Under the pieces are notes generated by a model. The model worked only from the letters and a program-made list of their open reading frames with translations. It ran no database searches and was not told where the DNA came from. Both the position numbers and the translations under genes were made by a program. Below, one piece after another: positions 34,237 through 43,462 of a stretch of 64,000 nt of DNA (within the stretch, counting starts at the first letter, position 1; the number at the start of each line of letters is the position of its first letter). Source of the DNA: Desulfobulbus sp. (GTDB lineage: Bacteria; Desulfobacterota; Desulfobulbia; Desulfobulbales; Desulfobulbaceae); NCBI GenBank assembly GCA_031280615.1, contig JAITGO010000013.1, positions 1 to 64,000 of the forward strand, given 5' to 3'.

Positions 34237-35604
34237 TCACACATATTTCCGAATTTCTGCGATCATCATGTCCGGGTCGAACGGCTTGGTAAGATACGCG
34301 GAGGAACCGGCCATCTTCCCTTTCATCTTGTTGATGAAGCCATCCTTGCTGGTGAGCATGATCACCGGTATATCCTTGAATTCCCTGTTGCCCTTGATAA
34401 TGGACAGTATCTTGTATCCATCCATCTTCGGCAAAATGACATCAAGCATGATCAGGTCCGGCCGTTCCTCGCTGATTCTGCTCAAGGCCTCAAGGCCGTC
34501 GGCCGCCTCCACTACCCGGTATCCTTGGCGGCTGAGGGTGATGGAGATGACTTTCCTGGTGGTGGAACTATCCTCCACCACCAGAATCATTTTCTGTTCG
34601 GGAGTTATAACGACATCGGCAGTCTCTTCGGACACCGGGGCAACGGTTGTTGCGGGTTTTTCAGATATCGACTGTTCCTCGACGGATTGGCGGGCCAAAT
34701 GATCGAGCAACAGCTTCAGCTGGTTGGCGAACAGGGCTTTGTCCGGCGCCATTTTCGCCGCCTTGTCGAGGTAGGCGAGGGCATCCTGGAAATTGCGGTT
34801 GTTAACACTGATCAGGGCAAGGCAATACAGAGCGATGAGACTGCGAGGATGCTTGCCTAAAATGCGGGTATAGCGCTCGTGCGCCTGTGTGAGCCAGCCG
34901 GTGTCGACCGATCCCGACTGTGCCAGGGTTTCACGGGTGACCGCCAAATGCCCCCCGCAATACTGGCAGACGCTGGCGCTTTTATTAAGCGGCGCCCAAC
35001 AGAAATAACACTTCCGAACCACATCATCGGTCAGATGATCCGAGACAGCAGCGAATTTGCTTTGTTCTTCCTTGACCAACGGATTGTCGGCGTCAAGGCT
35101 CGCCGCCATTTTCAGGGCTTTTTTCATGATTTCCACGTTGCCCTGAATGCGGGAGTACCAAATCCAGGCAACGGAGTTGCTCCGATTCTTTTTCATGTAC
35201 TGAACTAGATCGGCATGCGCCTCCTTATATTGCTGCTGCTCAGCCTTTGAAATCGAGGATCCGAGCAATTCTTCCCCTGATTCATCGAGGGAATTTTTTC
35301 TTTCATCCTTTAATCTTGAAACTTCAAGAAGGATATTTATGATCGAACTGTTAATTGTTCTCGATACAGACCTAAGGTTAAACAATTCTATCTGAATATC
35401 ATCCCATAGAATGATTTCTATAGCTGCATTTAATCCATCAATGCCACCAAGCTCAGCATGAACAAGCTCCCCATTGTCTATATCGAGCATACCGACATTG
35501 CCTTCTTTCGTTATATGCAATGTCTGAGATTTTTTCTCCATGGAAAAAATCTGCAAAATATTATCGAGTGAAAATCCATCTATTTTTTTAGCTTTCGTCA
35601 CCAT
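34237..35604 (-). CDS. PATAN (DUF4388)-zinc ribbon-TPR-receiver protein
   Basis: 455 residues. Residues about 8-110 look like a DUF4388/PATAN domain (FSLDNILQIFSMEKKSQTLH, IDNGELVHAELGG). A zinc ribbon follows at about 200-220 (CYFCWAPL...CQYCGG), a short TPR-like part (about 230-300), then a receiver at about 340-455 (ILVVEDSSTTRKVISITLSR, LIMLDVILPKMDGYKI, KPFDPD). The receiver is PilG-like. It is the first gene of the leftward chemosensory operon and likely an output element of it. Its 5' codons are AT-rich. Confidence 0.88.
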   Translation of the reverse strand: MVTKAKKIDGFSLDNILQIFSMEKKSQTLHITKEGNVGMLDIDNGELVHAELGGIDGLNAAIEIILWDDIQIELFNLRSVSRTINSSIINILLEVSRLKDERKNSLDESGEELLGSSISKAEQQQYKEAHADLVQYMKKNRSNSVAWIWYSRIQGNVEIMKKALKMAASLDADNPLVKEEQSKFAAVSDHLTDDVVRKCYFCWAPLNKSASVCQYCGGHLAVTRETLAQSGSVDTGWLTQAHERYTRILGKHPRSLIALYCLALISVNNRNFQDALAYLDKAAKMAPDKALFANQLKLLLDHLARQSVEEQSISEKPATTVAPVSEETADVVITPEQKMILVVEDSSTTRKVISITLSRQGYRVVEAADGLEALSRISEERPDLIMLDVILPKMDGYKILSIIKGNREFKDIPVIMLTSKDGFINKMKGKMAGSSAYLTKPFDPDMMIAEIRKYV

Positions 35605-36098
35605 CGAATTTTCCGATATTTACCTTGTTCAACTGCAATGCTTCTGCAACAAGCACATACCTTCTCGGCTCATGACATACATCACATCCAACGGAAAGAC
35701 AAATTGCAAACAGTTGAAACAATCAAAGAGCTTACGGCATCGGTAATAAAATAATACCATTTCACCAATCAGCCGATTTACCCGGCGTTGCCGCTAAAAC
35801 ATTCGAAACACGACGAAGACAAAGCAATTCCCATGCCCGACATGATGGACCAAAACTGTCAATACGCGTTTACAGGTGGGAATTATTACGAGGAAAAAGA
35901 TGTCGCGCAAAAAAGCGCAAAAACGTACATACCCTCGCCCTGAACGCCCTTTCACATTCAATTGTGGGGGTAAGCAAAATAAAAATCAAACAAAATTGCG
36001 CACCTCGGCCGAAGGAATAGCCAGTAACCGCCTTTAATCGATCCAAAATTCAATTCTGCAAAACTACGTATAAAAAATGGCACATTCGTCAATAAATG
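35605..36098. other. Intergenic region upstream of the chemosensory operon
   Basis: 494 bases with no gene that I can support. It should hold the leftward promoter for the operon starting at 35604 and the 3' end of the converging-side peptidase transcript. The repeat at 36091-36130 begins here. Confidence 0.5.
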
Positions 36099-36130
36099 TC
36101 ACCTGTTGACAATAAACGTCACCTCCTGTT
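36091..36130. repeat. Two tandem 20-bp copies at the end of the M3 peptidase gene
   Basis: Units 36091-36110 and 36111-36130 share their first 14 positions except one (AATAAAtGTCACCT and AATAAAcGTCACCT). The peptidase stop codon (36099-36101, minus strand) lies in one copy and its last codons in the other, so the duplication set the present C-terminus (EVTFIVNR). Confidence 0.8.
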
Positions 36131-37901
36131 CAGCGTCCACCAGCATCCGATCGATGAGGTCAAGCCCTCCCTGCCAAAAGGCTGCGTCATCGAGATCGAT
36201 CGCAAAAGGGCGGAGCAACTCGTAGGGCGAGCCATTGCCTCCCGATCGCAGCAGAGCGAGATAGCGGCCGACGAATATTTCCGGTTCGGCTTGATAGCGG
36301 GCATAAAGCGCCAGGACCAGCAGTTCACCGAAGGCATACGAATACACGTAGCCGGGCGTACTGAGGAAATGGGAAATATAGGCCCACCACAGACCATAGT
36401 CGTCCCTCAGGGTCACCGTATCGCCGAACATCGGCCTCTGGCTTTCCAGCCATAAGGCGGAAAGCTGTTCCGCCGACAATTCCCCCTGCTGCCGCCTGCC
36501 GGCATGCGTCGCCGCCTCGAATCGATTCATGGCCACCTGACGGAAAACCGTGGCAAAAATCGACTCCAATTTCTGGCAGATATACGCCAGCCTCGCCCGG
36601 GGCGACAACAGGCCGACCTGAGCCTTGAACACCAGCAATTCGGCAAAGACCGAAGCTGTCTCAGCCAGAACCAACGGCGTATCGCTGTGATAGAAGCCCT
36701 GCTCCGCCGCCAGGAATTGATGCACTCCGTGCCCCAGTTCGTGCGCCACGGTGGCGACATCGCGCATGTTGCCGGTGTAGTTGACCAGGATATAGGGATG
36801 AACCTCGGGTACACAGGGATGGGCAAAGGCGCCACTTCCCTTGCCGGCGAGGACCGGGGCATGGATCCAGCGCTCATCGAAGAAGCGGGAGCCTATGGCG
36901 GCCATTTCGGGGGATAAACCGGCAAAGACATCCAAAACAATCCGCCGGCACTGCGCCCAGGAGATGGCGGTTTCCCCGCCGCCCGGCACCGGGGCATAGC
37001 GGTCATAATCGAACAGTTCGCCACCGCCGAGCAAACGTTTCTTCAATCGGTAATACCGGTGGACAATATCGTAGCGCCCAACCACGGCATCGACCAGAGT
37101 GGCAACGGTCTGGCCCTCCAATTCATTGCTCAGGTTGATCGCGCTGTCCCAAGAGGGATAACGGCGCAGCCGGTCGGAAATCATCTTTTCGGCGGCCAGG
37201 GTGTTGAACACCTGGGTGAGCAGATGCAAATTGTCGCGCAGACCGGCGGTCAACTCAGCCGCCCCGTTTTTGCGGACATCGCGTTCCGGATGATACAGAT
37301 CGCTCAGTACCTCCTCTTCGCTCCTGCCGCGTTGGCCGAACCGCAGCTGGCCGAACAGTTTTTCAAATAAAATATTCCAGGCGCTCCTTCCCACCGGCTT
37401 GAGTTCCTGGAGCAGTTCCTCTTCCTTGTCGCTGAGCTGATGCGGCGCAAATCTCCGCATCGCCTCGAGATAATGGCGATAACGGCGCAGTGGCGGTGTC
37501 GTCAACAATTCCAGCGCCCTGGTCTCGTCCAGACGGTTCCATTCCAGACGGAAGAAAACCGTCGATTTGCCGACCGAGGCCTCCAATTCTTCGACCCGCT
37601 GCAACAGGGCCGAGGCGGCGGCATCGCCGGTTTGGGTGATGAAATGGAGGTAGGCATAGGTTCCCAGCCGGGCCAACAGGGTATCGATGGTTTCAAGGCG
37701 TTCGACCACTCGGCAAATGGCTTCGGCATCGAGCTCGGCAATGCGGCCGGCCGCTTCGACGGCCAGGCCTTCGGCCAATTCCCGGCAGCGGGCCATATCT
37801 TCCCGGATCTCCGGACTATCGACAGCGAAATACAGGGCATTGAGATCCCATAGCACGGTTGCGGTACCGAGTTGTTCGTTGGTCAGTGCTGGTGTTGTCA
37901 T
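36099..37901 (-). CDS. pepF: M3-family oligoendopeptidase (PepF-like)
   Basis: 600 residues, the usual size for the bacterial PepF group. The zinc motif HELGHGVHQFL is intact (HExGH) with the downstream ligand region LVLAETASVFAELL, and the substrate-site segment SYAFGELLVLALYARY near the end. It is a cytoplasmic enzyme degrading short peptides. I start at ATG 37901; the upstream 54 in-frame codons run through the trpA terminator and are unlikely to be translated. The last codons come from a tandem duplication. Confidence 0.94.
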   Translation of the reverse strand: MTTPALTNEQLGTATVLWDLNALYFAVDSPEIREDMARCRELAEGLAVEAAGRIAELDAEAICRVVERLETIDTLLARLGTYAYLHFITQTGDAAASALLQRVEELEASVGKSTVFFRLEWNRLDETRALELLTTPPLRRYRHYLEAMRRFAPHQLSDKEEELLQELKPVGRSAWNILFEKLFGQLRFGQRGRSEEEVLSDLYHPERDVRKNGAAELTAGLRDNLHLLTQVFNTLAAEKMISDRLRRYPSWDSAINLSNELEGQTVATLVDAVVGRYDIVHRYYRLKKRLLGGGELFDYDRYAPVPGGGETAISWAQCRRIVLDVFAGLSPEMAAIGSRFFDERWIHAPVLAGKGSGAFAHPCVPEVHPYILVNYTGNMRDVATVAHELGHGVHQFLAAEQGFYHSDTPLVLAETASVFAELLVFKAQVGLLSPRARLAYICQKLESIFATVFRQVAMNRFEAATHAGRRQQGELSAEQLSALWLESQRPMFGDTVTLRDDYGLWWAYISHFLSTPGYVYSYAFGELLVLALYARYQAEPEIFVGRYLALLRSGGNGSPYELLRPFAIDLDDAAFWQGGLDLIDRMLVDAEQEVTFIVNR

Positions 37902-37942
37902 GGTTGTGCGTTGCTCCGAGCAAAAAAAGATGGATGAAATGC

Positions 37943-37969
37943 AAAAGGCCCCGAAAAATCGGAGCCTTT
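37943..37969 (-). terminator. Terminator after trpA
   Basis: AAAGGCTCCGA pairs with TCGGGGCCTTT (minus strand, one G-T) around a short T-rich loop, followed by TTTTGCATTT. It lies between trpA and the peptidase start and probably ends the trpBA message. Confidence 0.7.
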
Positions 37970-37986
37970 CATGCCGGTTTGTTGTT

Positions 37987-38013
37987 GCCACGGCCGAACA
38001 TCCCGGCCGTGGC
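37987..38013. terminator. Second hairpin after trpA
   Basis: GCCACGGCCG (37987-37996) pairs perfectly with 38004-38013 around a 7-base loop, 31 bases after the trpA stop. No T-run follows on the minus strand; it may work together with the hairpin at 37943-37969. Confidence 0.55.
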
Positions 38014-38043
38014 TCTTGTTTTCTGATTCTGTTACGCCAGCTC

Positions 38044-38820
38044 TTATGCCAGCAATTCCGCAATAAAAGGGCCGACCGCCGAGGGTCCCTTGGCGTCGAC
38101 CAGTTTGATAGTGGCGGTGCCGATCACCGCCATGTCGGCCTTGCCGGTCAGCATGGCCACATCCTCACGGCTGCCGATGCCGAAGCCGACCGCCAGCGGC
38201 AGGGTTGTGGCCTGGCGGCATCTGGCCAAATACCGCTCAAGGCCATGATCGAAGGCGGTCTGCTTGCCGGTTACCCCCCGCCTGGCCACGCAATAGATAA
38301 AACCCGCCCCCTGGGCCGCCACCTGGCGCATTCGTTCGTCGCTGGAGGTAGGGGTGAAAAATTGTACCGGCGCCAATCCCAGCTCCTTGCTGGCCGCCAG
38401 GTAATCGTGACCTTCCTCGGGCGGCAGGTCGGGGACAATGGTGCCGCACAAACCGATGTCGCGGGTTCGCCGGAGAAAGGCGGTCTCGCCGTATTTGAAC
38501 ATGATATTGTAATATGTCATGAACAAAAAGCGTACCCGGGGAAAGGCGGCAGCCATCTCCTGGCCGAAGCGCAGGCACGCCTCCACCGAGATTCCCCGCT
38601 CCAGGCTGGACTGACTGGCTTTGAGAATCACCGGGCCGTCGGCAATGGGTTCGGAAAAGGGGATCTGCAGTTCGATGCAGTCCACGCCGGCCTCCGCCAT
38701 CTGCCGGATCACCTCACGATTGACTTCCAGCGAAGGATACCCCAATACCAGATGGGTCATGAGGAGAATTTTTTTCTGTTGCAGCCGTTGTTTCAGCTCC
38801 TGCTCCAAATCTCTGCTCAC
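38044..38820 (-). CDS. trpA: Tryptophan synthase alpha subunit
   Basis: 258 residues. TrpA splits indole-3-glycerol phosphate into indole and glyceraldehyde 3-phosphate. Catalytic Glu50 (CIELQIPFSEP) and Asp61 (PIADGPVI) are present, as is the phosphate-binding GFGIGSREDV segment. It follows trpB by 45 bases on the same strand and ends at two hairpins. No other trp genes are in the window. Confidence 0.96.
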   Translation of the reverse strand: MSRDLEQELKQRLQQKKILLMTHLVLGYPSLEVNREVIRQMAEAGVDCIELQIPFSEPIADGPVILKASQSSLERGISVEACLRFGQEMAAAFPRVRFLFMTYYNIMFKYGETAFLRRTRDIGLCGTIVPDLPPEEGHDYLAASKELGLAPVQFFTPTSSDERMRQVAAQGAGFIYCVARRGVTGKQTAFDHGLERYLARCRQATTLPLAVGFGIGSREDVAMLTGKADMAVIGTATIKLVDAKGPSAVGPFIAELLA

Positions 38821-38865
38821 CTTGCACCTCTATGAAAATAAACCTGCGCGGCAGGGAGCCGCCGT

Positions 38866-40098
38866 TCAACCGATCGTGTATGCCTCGGCCCGCTTGACAA
38901 TGAAGGCCTTCCATGAGGGATCGTCGAAGGCATGGGCAATGGTGAAGATATCCTTATCGCCGCGGCCGGACATATTGATGATGATCGCCTGATCCGGCGA
39001 CATGGTCGGCGCCTCTTTGAAGGCCTGAACAAAGGCATGCGACGATTCCATGGCCGGAATGATACCTTCGGTGCGCATGGTCAGGCTCAAGGCCTCAATG
39101 ACTTCGCGATCAGTGGCCGAAGCGAACCGGACCCTGCCCTTGTCGCCGAGATCGGCCAGGATCGGCGACACCCCCACATAGTCGAGGCCGGCGGCAATGG
39201 AATGGGTATCGAGCATCTGCCCTTCCGGGTCTTGGAGAAACATGGTCTTGTATCCCTGGGCCACACCGGGGCTAGCGCCGCTGCCCTCGACCATCCGGGC
39301 CGCATGCCTGCCGGTGGTGATGCCCTGCCCACCCGCTTCGACCCCGACCAATTCCACCTCGGCATCGTCGATGAATCCTTGGAAAATGCCCATGGCGTTG
39401 GAACCGCCGCCCACGCAGGCATAAACCCTGGCAGGCAGGACGCCGTGCTGCCTGAGGATCTGCTGCCGCGCCTCCTGGCCGATAATCGACTGGAACCAGG
39501 CCACCATTTCCGGAAAGGGATGGGGACCGCACACCGTGCCGATGACGTAGTGAGTGTCCTCCATGGAAGCGACCCAATCGCGGAACGCCTCGTTCATGGC
39601 GTCCTTGAGGGTGCGGCTGCCATCGGTGACCGGCACCACGGTGGCGCCCAGCTTTTCCATCCAGAACACATTGGGCCGTTGGCGGGCCACATCCTCCTCG
39701 CCCATATAAATAGTGCAGGCAAGACCGAACCGAGCGGCCATGGTGGCGGTGGCCATGCCATGCTGGCCGGCGCCGGTCTCGGCGATCACCCGCTTCTTGC
39801 CCATCCGCTTGACCAGCAACCCCTGTCCCATGACGTTGTTGGCCTTATGGGCACCGGTATGGTTGAGATCCTCCCGCTTGATGAAGATCTTGGCGCCGCC
39901 GAAATGGCGGGTCAGATTCCCGGCAAAGGTGAGCGGCGTGGGTCGGCAGGAGTAATTGCTCATTAATTCAACATATTCCTGCCAAAACGACGCATCCGCC
40001 CGCGCCTGTTCATAGGCTTTGTTCAACTCGACAAAGGTCGCCTGGAGGACCTCCGGGATAAAGGCCCCGCCCCACTGTCCATAATATCCTTTTTTCAT
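38866..40098 (-). CDS. trpB: Tryptophan synthase beta subunit
   Basis: 410 residues. TrpB condenses indole with L-serine using pyridoxal phosphate. The Schiff-base lysine is Lys85 in HTGAHKANNVMGQG, and the phosphate-cup GGGSNAMG and the C-terminal NMSGRGDKD are intact. The sequence agrees with the standard TrpB1 length that pairs with TrpA. It forms a two-gene unit with trpA. Confidence 0.97.
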   Translation of the reverse strand: MKKGYYGQWGGAFIPEVLQATFVELNKAYEQARADASFWQEYVELMSNYSCRPTPLTFAGNLTRHFGGAKIFIKREDLNHTGAHKANNVMGQGLLVKRMGKKRVIAETGAGQHGMATATMAARFGLACTIYMGEEDVARQRPNVFWMEKLGATVVPVTDGSRTLKDAMNEAFRDWVASMEDTHYVIGTVCGPHPFPEMVAWFQSIIGQEARQQILRQHGVLPARVYACVGGGSNAMGIFQGFIDDAEVELVGVEAGGQGITTGRHAARMVEGSGASPGVAQGYKTMFLQDPEGQMLDTHSIAAGLDYVGVSPILADLGDKGRVRFASATDREVIEALSLTMRTEGIIPAMESSHAFVQAFKEAPTMSPDQAIIINMSGRGDKDIFTIAHAFDDPSWKAFIVKRAEAYTIG

Positions 40099-40238
40099 TG
40101 CTATTCCGTTTTCAGAGTTCCGTTCGTGAAAAGATCCGACTCCATCAGCCCAAGAGGCTTCCGGTGAGGGGTGAATGCCGGTGCGGCGATAGTAACGCCA
40201 TTTCGGTCATCTGCCCGGCTGCTGCCATGAAACGCCGC

Positions 40239-41828
40239 TCAATCCAACTGGCGGCGGCAGGCCTCGGCAAAGTCTTCGGGATAATGCCCGAGGATACATC
40301 GTCCCTGGGCTTCGCTGAAGGCCCCCATCGACCAGGGGAGCTTGGGCAGGAAGGCGTAGAGCAATCGCTGGCCGTTGGCCGTGCCCAGCCGCTTGGCATA
40401 CTCGATCGAGGTCACCATGGTCGCGCCCAGCCGAGCCAGCACCTGCTGCGCCGTAAGAATGCCGAGGTCGAGCGAGTCGCGCACCGAGGCGTCCGCTTCC
40501 ACCACATTTCCCACCGGCCCGCCGGCCCAGTCAGCCTTGACCAATAGTTGGAGCTCCCACTGGGAAACCTGGGCCTTGGGCACGAACAGCACGACTCGTT
40601 CGTCCTCCCAGACCACCAGCGAACGGGTGCCCGCGTGGCCATCGGTACGGGTGTTGTTGGCCAGGGTCAGCAAATAGTCGTTAAAGAAATCGGAATGATA
40701 GTCCTGGCGGTAGCGGGCGATCACATCGGCCACCAAATCGCCGCAGCAGTAGGCGGGAAAAACAGAGCCATCCGCTTCCGCCACCCATTGAGGCACCAAG
40801 GCGTACTGTTGGTGGATCATTTGATGCGAGGCGTGCAGCCGGTAGCCGGATCCGGAAAAATCATAGCCGAAATTCCAGCCCCACAAGGTGGCAATGGCCT
40901 CCGGGTCGGCCCCGTCGGCCAGGCACTTGACGATTTCCTGTCTCAGCGATTCCAATTCCTCTGCGGAGAGCCGGCGGCGGCGCACCTCCGGCGCCATCCC
41001 CAGCTTGTCTGCAAGCACCATGAACACTCGCTGGTAGTAGAGATGGCGTAGCCCTGCCATGTCTTCCGGGGAAAGATCGGCGATGCGATAGCGGATGGAG
41101 GCTGGCGCGCAATTGGCGGCGTAATGCCCCCAGGGGATATAGGAATTGCCGCGCAAATACTCAAAAATCTCGGTCGTGCCCCGACAATAGTCGCCAACGA
41201 TTTCGCTGCCGCCCTGCGCCCCCGGCCGCAACACCATCGCCTCCTTGTAGCTGTCGGGAAGATGGGGATTATTGGCAATGGTTTCAAACAGCTCGAAATC
41301 GTCGATATCGGGACGCGTCCGTTCGTTTCGCTGCAAATAGCGCAATCCCGCGGGCGTGTTGTCTGCGGCCAAGACGAACCGGCAGCAGGAATGGGCCAGC
41401 CAGGTCAATTCCACGGGATCGGTGGAGGAAACCGCCAACTGATAGCGAAGCGGCATCGGCAGCTGGGTGACGATCTCCTGGATTGCGGCATCCGGGCAAT
41501 GGCGGCCGATCATCTCTCGCAAAGAGAGTTGTGGCGGTGGCGGAATACAAATCGATCCGGGATCGGCGGCGCGGGCATCGGCCCAGCCGGAATCGATATA
41601 GGTACAGCCGCGAAAGGGAAAAGGGTTGGGAATTTCGTAAATGGTTCTGGCCCTGTCCACGGTCACGTCGGCTTCGGGAAAATTGGCAGCATTGGCCACG
41701 TCGGTGCCATCGGCGAGCTGACCGAGGCTGCCATGCAAATCCCGCTCGCGCAGGTTGGCCACCCGGTAGGCCGGGGTATGGCGACCGACCCGAAAATGAC
41801 CGTCCGGGCGTATCGATGTGTTCAGCAT
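40239..41828 (-). CDS. Conserved protein of unknown function, possibly HIT/GalT-like
   Basis: 529 residues from ATG 41828 (the frame is open to 41882). No signal peptide or membrane helix. The segment SGSGYRLHASHQMIHQQYAL resembles the histidine-triad region of galactose-1-phosphate uridylyltransferase/Ap4A phosphorylase-type proteins, where a His-x-His pattern carries the nucleotidyl group, and the ending has GHYPEDFAEACR. This likeness is weak and I do not assign a reaction. Cysteine pairs (HSCCRF, AYCCGD) are notable. It lies 140 bases before trpB on the same strand. Confidence 0.75.
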   Translation of the reverse strand: MLNTSIRPDGHFRVGRHTPAYRVANLRERDLHGSLGQLADGTDVANAANFPEADVTVDRARTIYEIPNPFPFRGCTYIDSGWADARAADPGSICIPPPPQLSLREMIGRHCPDAAIQEIVTQLPMPLRYQLAVSSTDPVELTWLAHSCCRFVLAADNTPAGLRYLQRNERTRPDIDDFELFETIANNPHLPDSYKEAMVLRPGAQGGSEIVGDYCRGTTEIFEYLRGNSYIPWGHYAANCAPASIRYRIADLSPEDMAGLRHLYYQRVFMVLADKLGMAPEVRRRRLSAEELESLRQEIVKCLADGADPEAIATLWGWNFGYDFSGSGYRLHASHQMIHQQYALVPQWVAEADGSVFPAYCCGDLVADVIARYRQDYHSDFFNDYLLTLANNTRTDGHAGTRSLVVWEDERVVLFVPKAQVSQWELQLLVKADWAGGPVGNVVEADASVRDSLDLGILTAQQVLARLGATMVTSIEYAKRLGTANGQRLLYAFLPKLPWSMGAFSEAQGRCILGHYPEDFAEACRRQLD

Positions 41829-41966
41829 ATCTGTCTCGTGACGGCCGTGGGCCGCGGTAGGATTTCCTTGTACCCCAGGCATATCTCATGCATAATGTGC
41901 CCACAGGAACCGGAGTTTTTTATTAGCACGCGCCGCACATTTTGCCTATCGTTTCAGGAGTGGTCC

Positions 41967-43064
41967 ATGGGGTTTCCCAAAATTAGTTTTCGGGTGTGCG
42001 AATCCAGGCACTGCCCGCTGTTCCGTTACGGCGACGTCTTTCAAATCTCCGGAATCGCCATCTGCATGGCAAGTCAAGATGCCCACTCCTTCATCAATAC
42101 CAGCATGGTCCATTCGCCACCCAACCGGGGCAATTGCAAAATCCTCAACGGCGATTTGACCAAAATCATTATCGAATACGAGCGGGCCGACCAAATTCCC
42201 GACTGCATGATCTCCTGTTCCGGCTGCACCGGGTCGATCCGGTTGGAGCATTTTCGGACCGCTGCCAAGGAAGACGAGCAGGCCAGCACTGAAGGCAATG
42301 TCGGCTCCATCCTGCGCCAGCTGAACGACTTCGGCTTTTTCCGCCACATCGATCAAGGCAATCTTGGCAATGTCATCAAATATTTCAAGCAGCGGGCCTG
42401 CAAAAAAAATGAGATCATCCTGCGCAAAGGCGACCCCGGGGACCATTTTTATGTCATTGTTTCCGGGCAGGTCGATATCCTCAACGATACCGGCATTCCC
42501 ATCGCCACCCTCAGCCGGGGCGAGGTGTTCGGGGAGATGAGCCTGATCTGCGACGAGAATGTCGGTGCAACCGTGCAAACGCGCAGCGACTGCCAATTGC
42601 TCACCATCGACCACAAACATTTCAAGTCGCTCGTGGGCAAATATCCGGCGCTTCAAACCTATTTCACCCGTTTGTTGGCCAGGCGACTGGCCGACTCGAA
42701 CCGCGTCCGTGGCGACGACTACGCCTCGGGCATGATTGGCAAACTGGAAGAAATACCACCCGAAGCCCTGTTCCAGACCCTGAACATCAACAGCAAGACC
42801 GGCATCCTCACCATCACCCAACTGCTCAAGGGTACGGCCCGTTTCTCATTCCGTCAGGGAGCATTGATCAAGGCAAGCTATGCCGGCAATAAAGGAGAAA
42901 CAGCATTTTTCGATGTGCTCAGAGAAAAGAGCGGGCGATTTAAATTCACCCCGGGCCTCCCGCCCGAAGACTTCGATGCCCCGGAAATCGGCTATTTTAT
43001 GAAACTGCTCATGGAAGGCCTGCAACGGGCCGACGAAGAGAGAGCGGCGGCCGCCACCAGTTAA
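41967..43064 (+). CDS. Cys-rich/cyclic-nucleotide-binding/PATAN (DUF4388) regulator
   Basis: 365 residues. N-terminal part (about 8-95) has seven cysteines (11, 16, 33, 57, 80, 84, 87), probably a metal or redox site. A cNMP-binding domain follows at about 130-245 (ILRKGDPGDHFYVIVSGQVD, LSRGEVFGEMSLI). The C-terminal part (about 258-335) is DUF4388/PATAN-like (PPEALFQTLNINSKTGILTI, FSFRQGALIKASY). There is no DNA-binding HTH, so it is not a standard CRP regulator; it likely acts through protein contacts. ATG 41967 has AGGAG 6 bases upstream; the frame extends far upstream, but those codons are antisense to the neighbour. Confidence 0.85.
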   Translation: MGFPKISFRVCESRHCPLFRYGDVFQISGIAICMASQDAHSFINTSMVHSPPNRGNCKILNGDLTKIIIEYERADQIPDCMISCSGCTGSIRLEHFRTAAKEDEQASTEGNVGSILRQLNDFGFFRHIDQGNLGNVIKYFKQRACKKNEIILRKGDPGDHFYVIVSGQVDILNDTGIPIATLSRGEVFGEMSLICDENVGATVQTRSDCQLLTIDHKHFKSLVGKYPALQTYFTRLLARRLADSNRVRGDDYASGMIGKLEEIPPEALFQTLNINSKTGILTITQLLKGTARFSFRQGALIKASYAGNKGETAFFDVLREKSGRFKFTPGLPPEDFDAPEIGYFMKLLMEGLQRADEERAAAATS

Positions 43065-43462
43065 AAACGGAGCCCCCTCGCGCCCCCCTGGTTCCACATC
43101 TCTTCCGCACTCACTTCCCCCACTGCTTCCGACTTCACCGTCTCGCTTGTGCACGCGCACAGGTAAAACGGTCGACTCGATAGGCAAGCGCTCCGTGCCG
43201 TGCTTGTTTCCGCAATCGCGCTTGTTCACGTAAAAAATCAGCAATAGTGGACATGCCATTTTAAATGGATGCGAGCTGATCAATCGGAAACGCTTCCGGA
43301 TTCTCCAGAACAAGAAGCACGACCTTTTTTTGCTTGACAGGACGGACAACAGGTTGGTAATGAATCACCGTTCAGTTTCGTATACTGAGCGCGCGCAAAC
43401 CCGGTTTTACCAGTCGTATCAACTGTTTCTCTCTTTTTAACTCTCAATCAGGAAAGGTAATT
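43065..43462. other. Intergenic region upstream of sdhCAB
   Basis: 398 bases, no gene. It contains an odd palindrome CCATTTTAAATGG at 43256-43268 and possible promoter elements at 43334-43386. The sdhC ribosome site AGGAAAGG lies just before 43463. Confidence 0.5.
43334..43386 (+). promoter_or_regulatory. Candidate sigma-70 promoter elements for sdhCAB
   Basis: A perfect TTGACA is at 43334-43339 and TATACT at 43381-43386. They are too far apart to form one promoter, so either box would need a weaker partner (for example GGTAAT at 43356-43361 with the first). Confidence 0.35.

Noticed and set aside
35700..35860. c-di-GMP (GEMM) riboswitch, suggested by a short ACCGATGCC-type match on the minus strand
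   Set aside because: The conserved core pairing and tetraloop-receptor parts are not present.
41124..41966. Long in-frame extension of the cNMP/PATAN protein
   Set aside because: It is antisense to the 529-residue gene; ATG 41967 has a strong AGGAG and the recognised domains begin after it.
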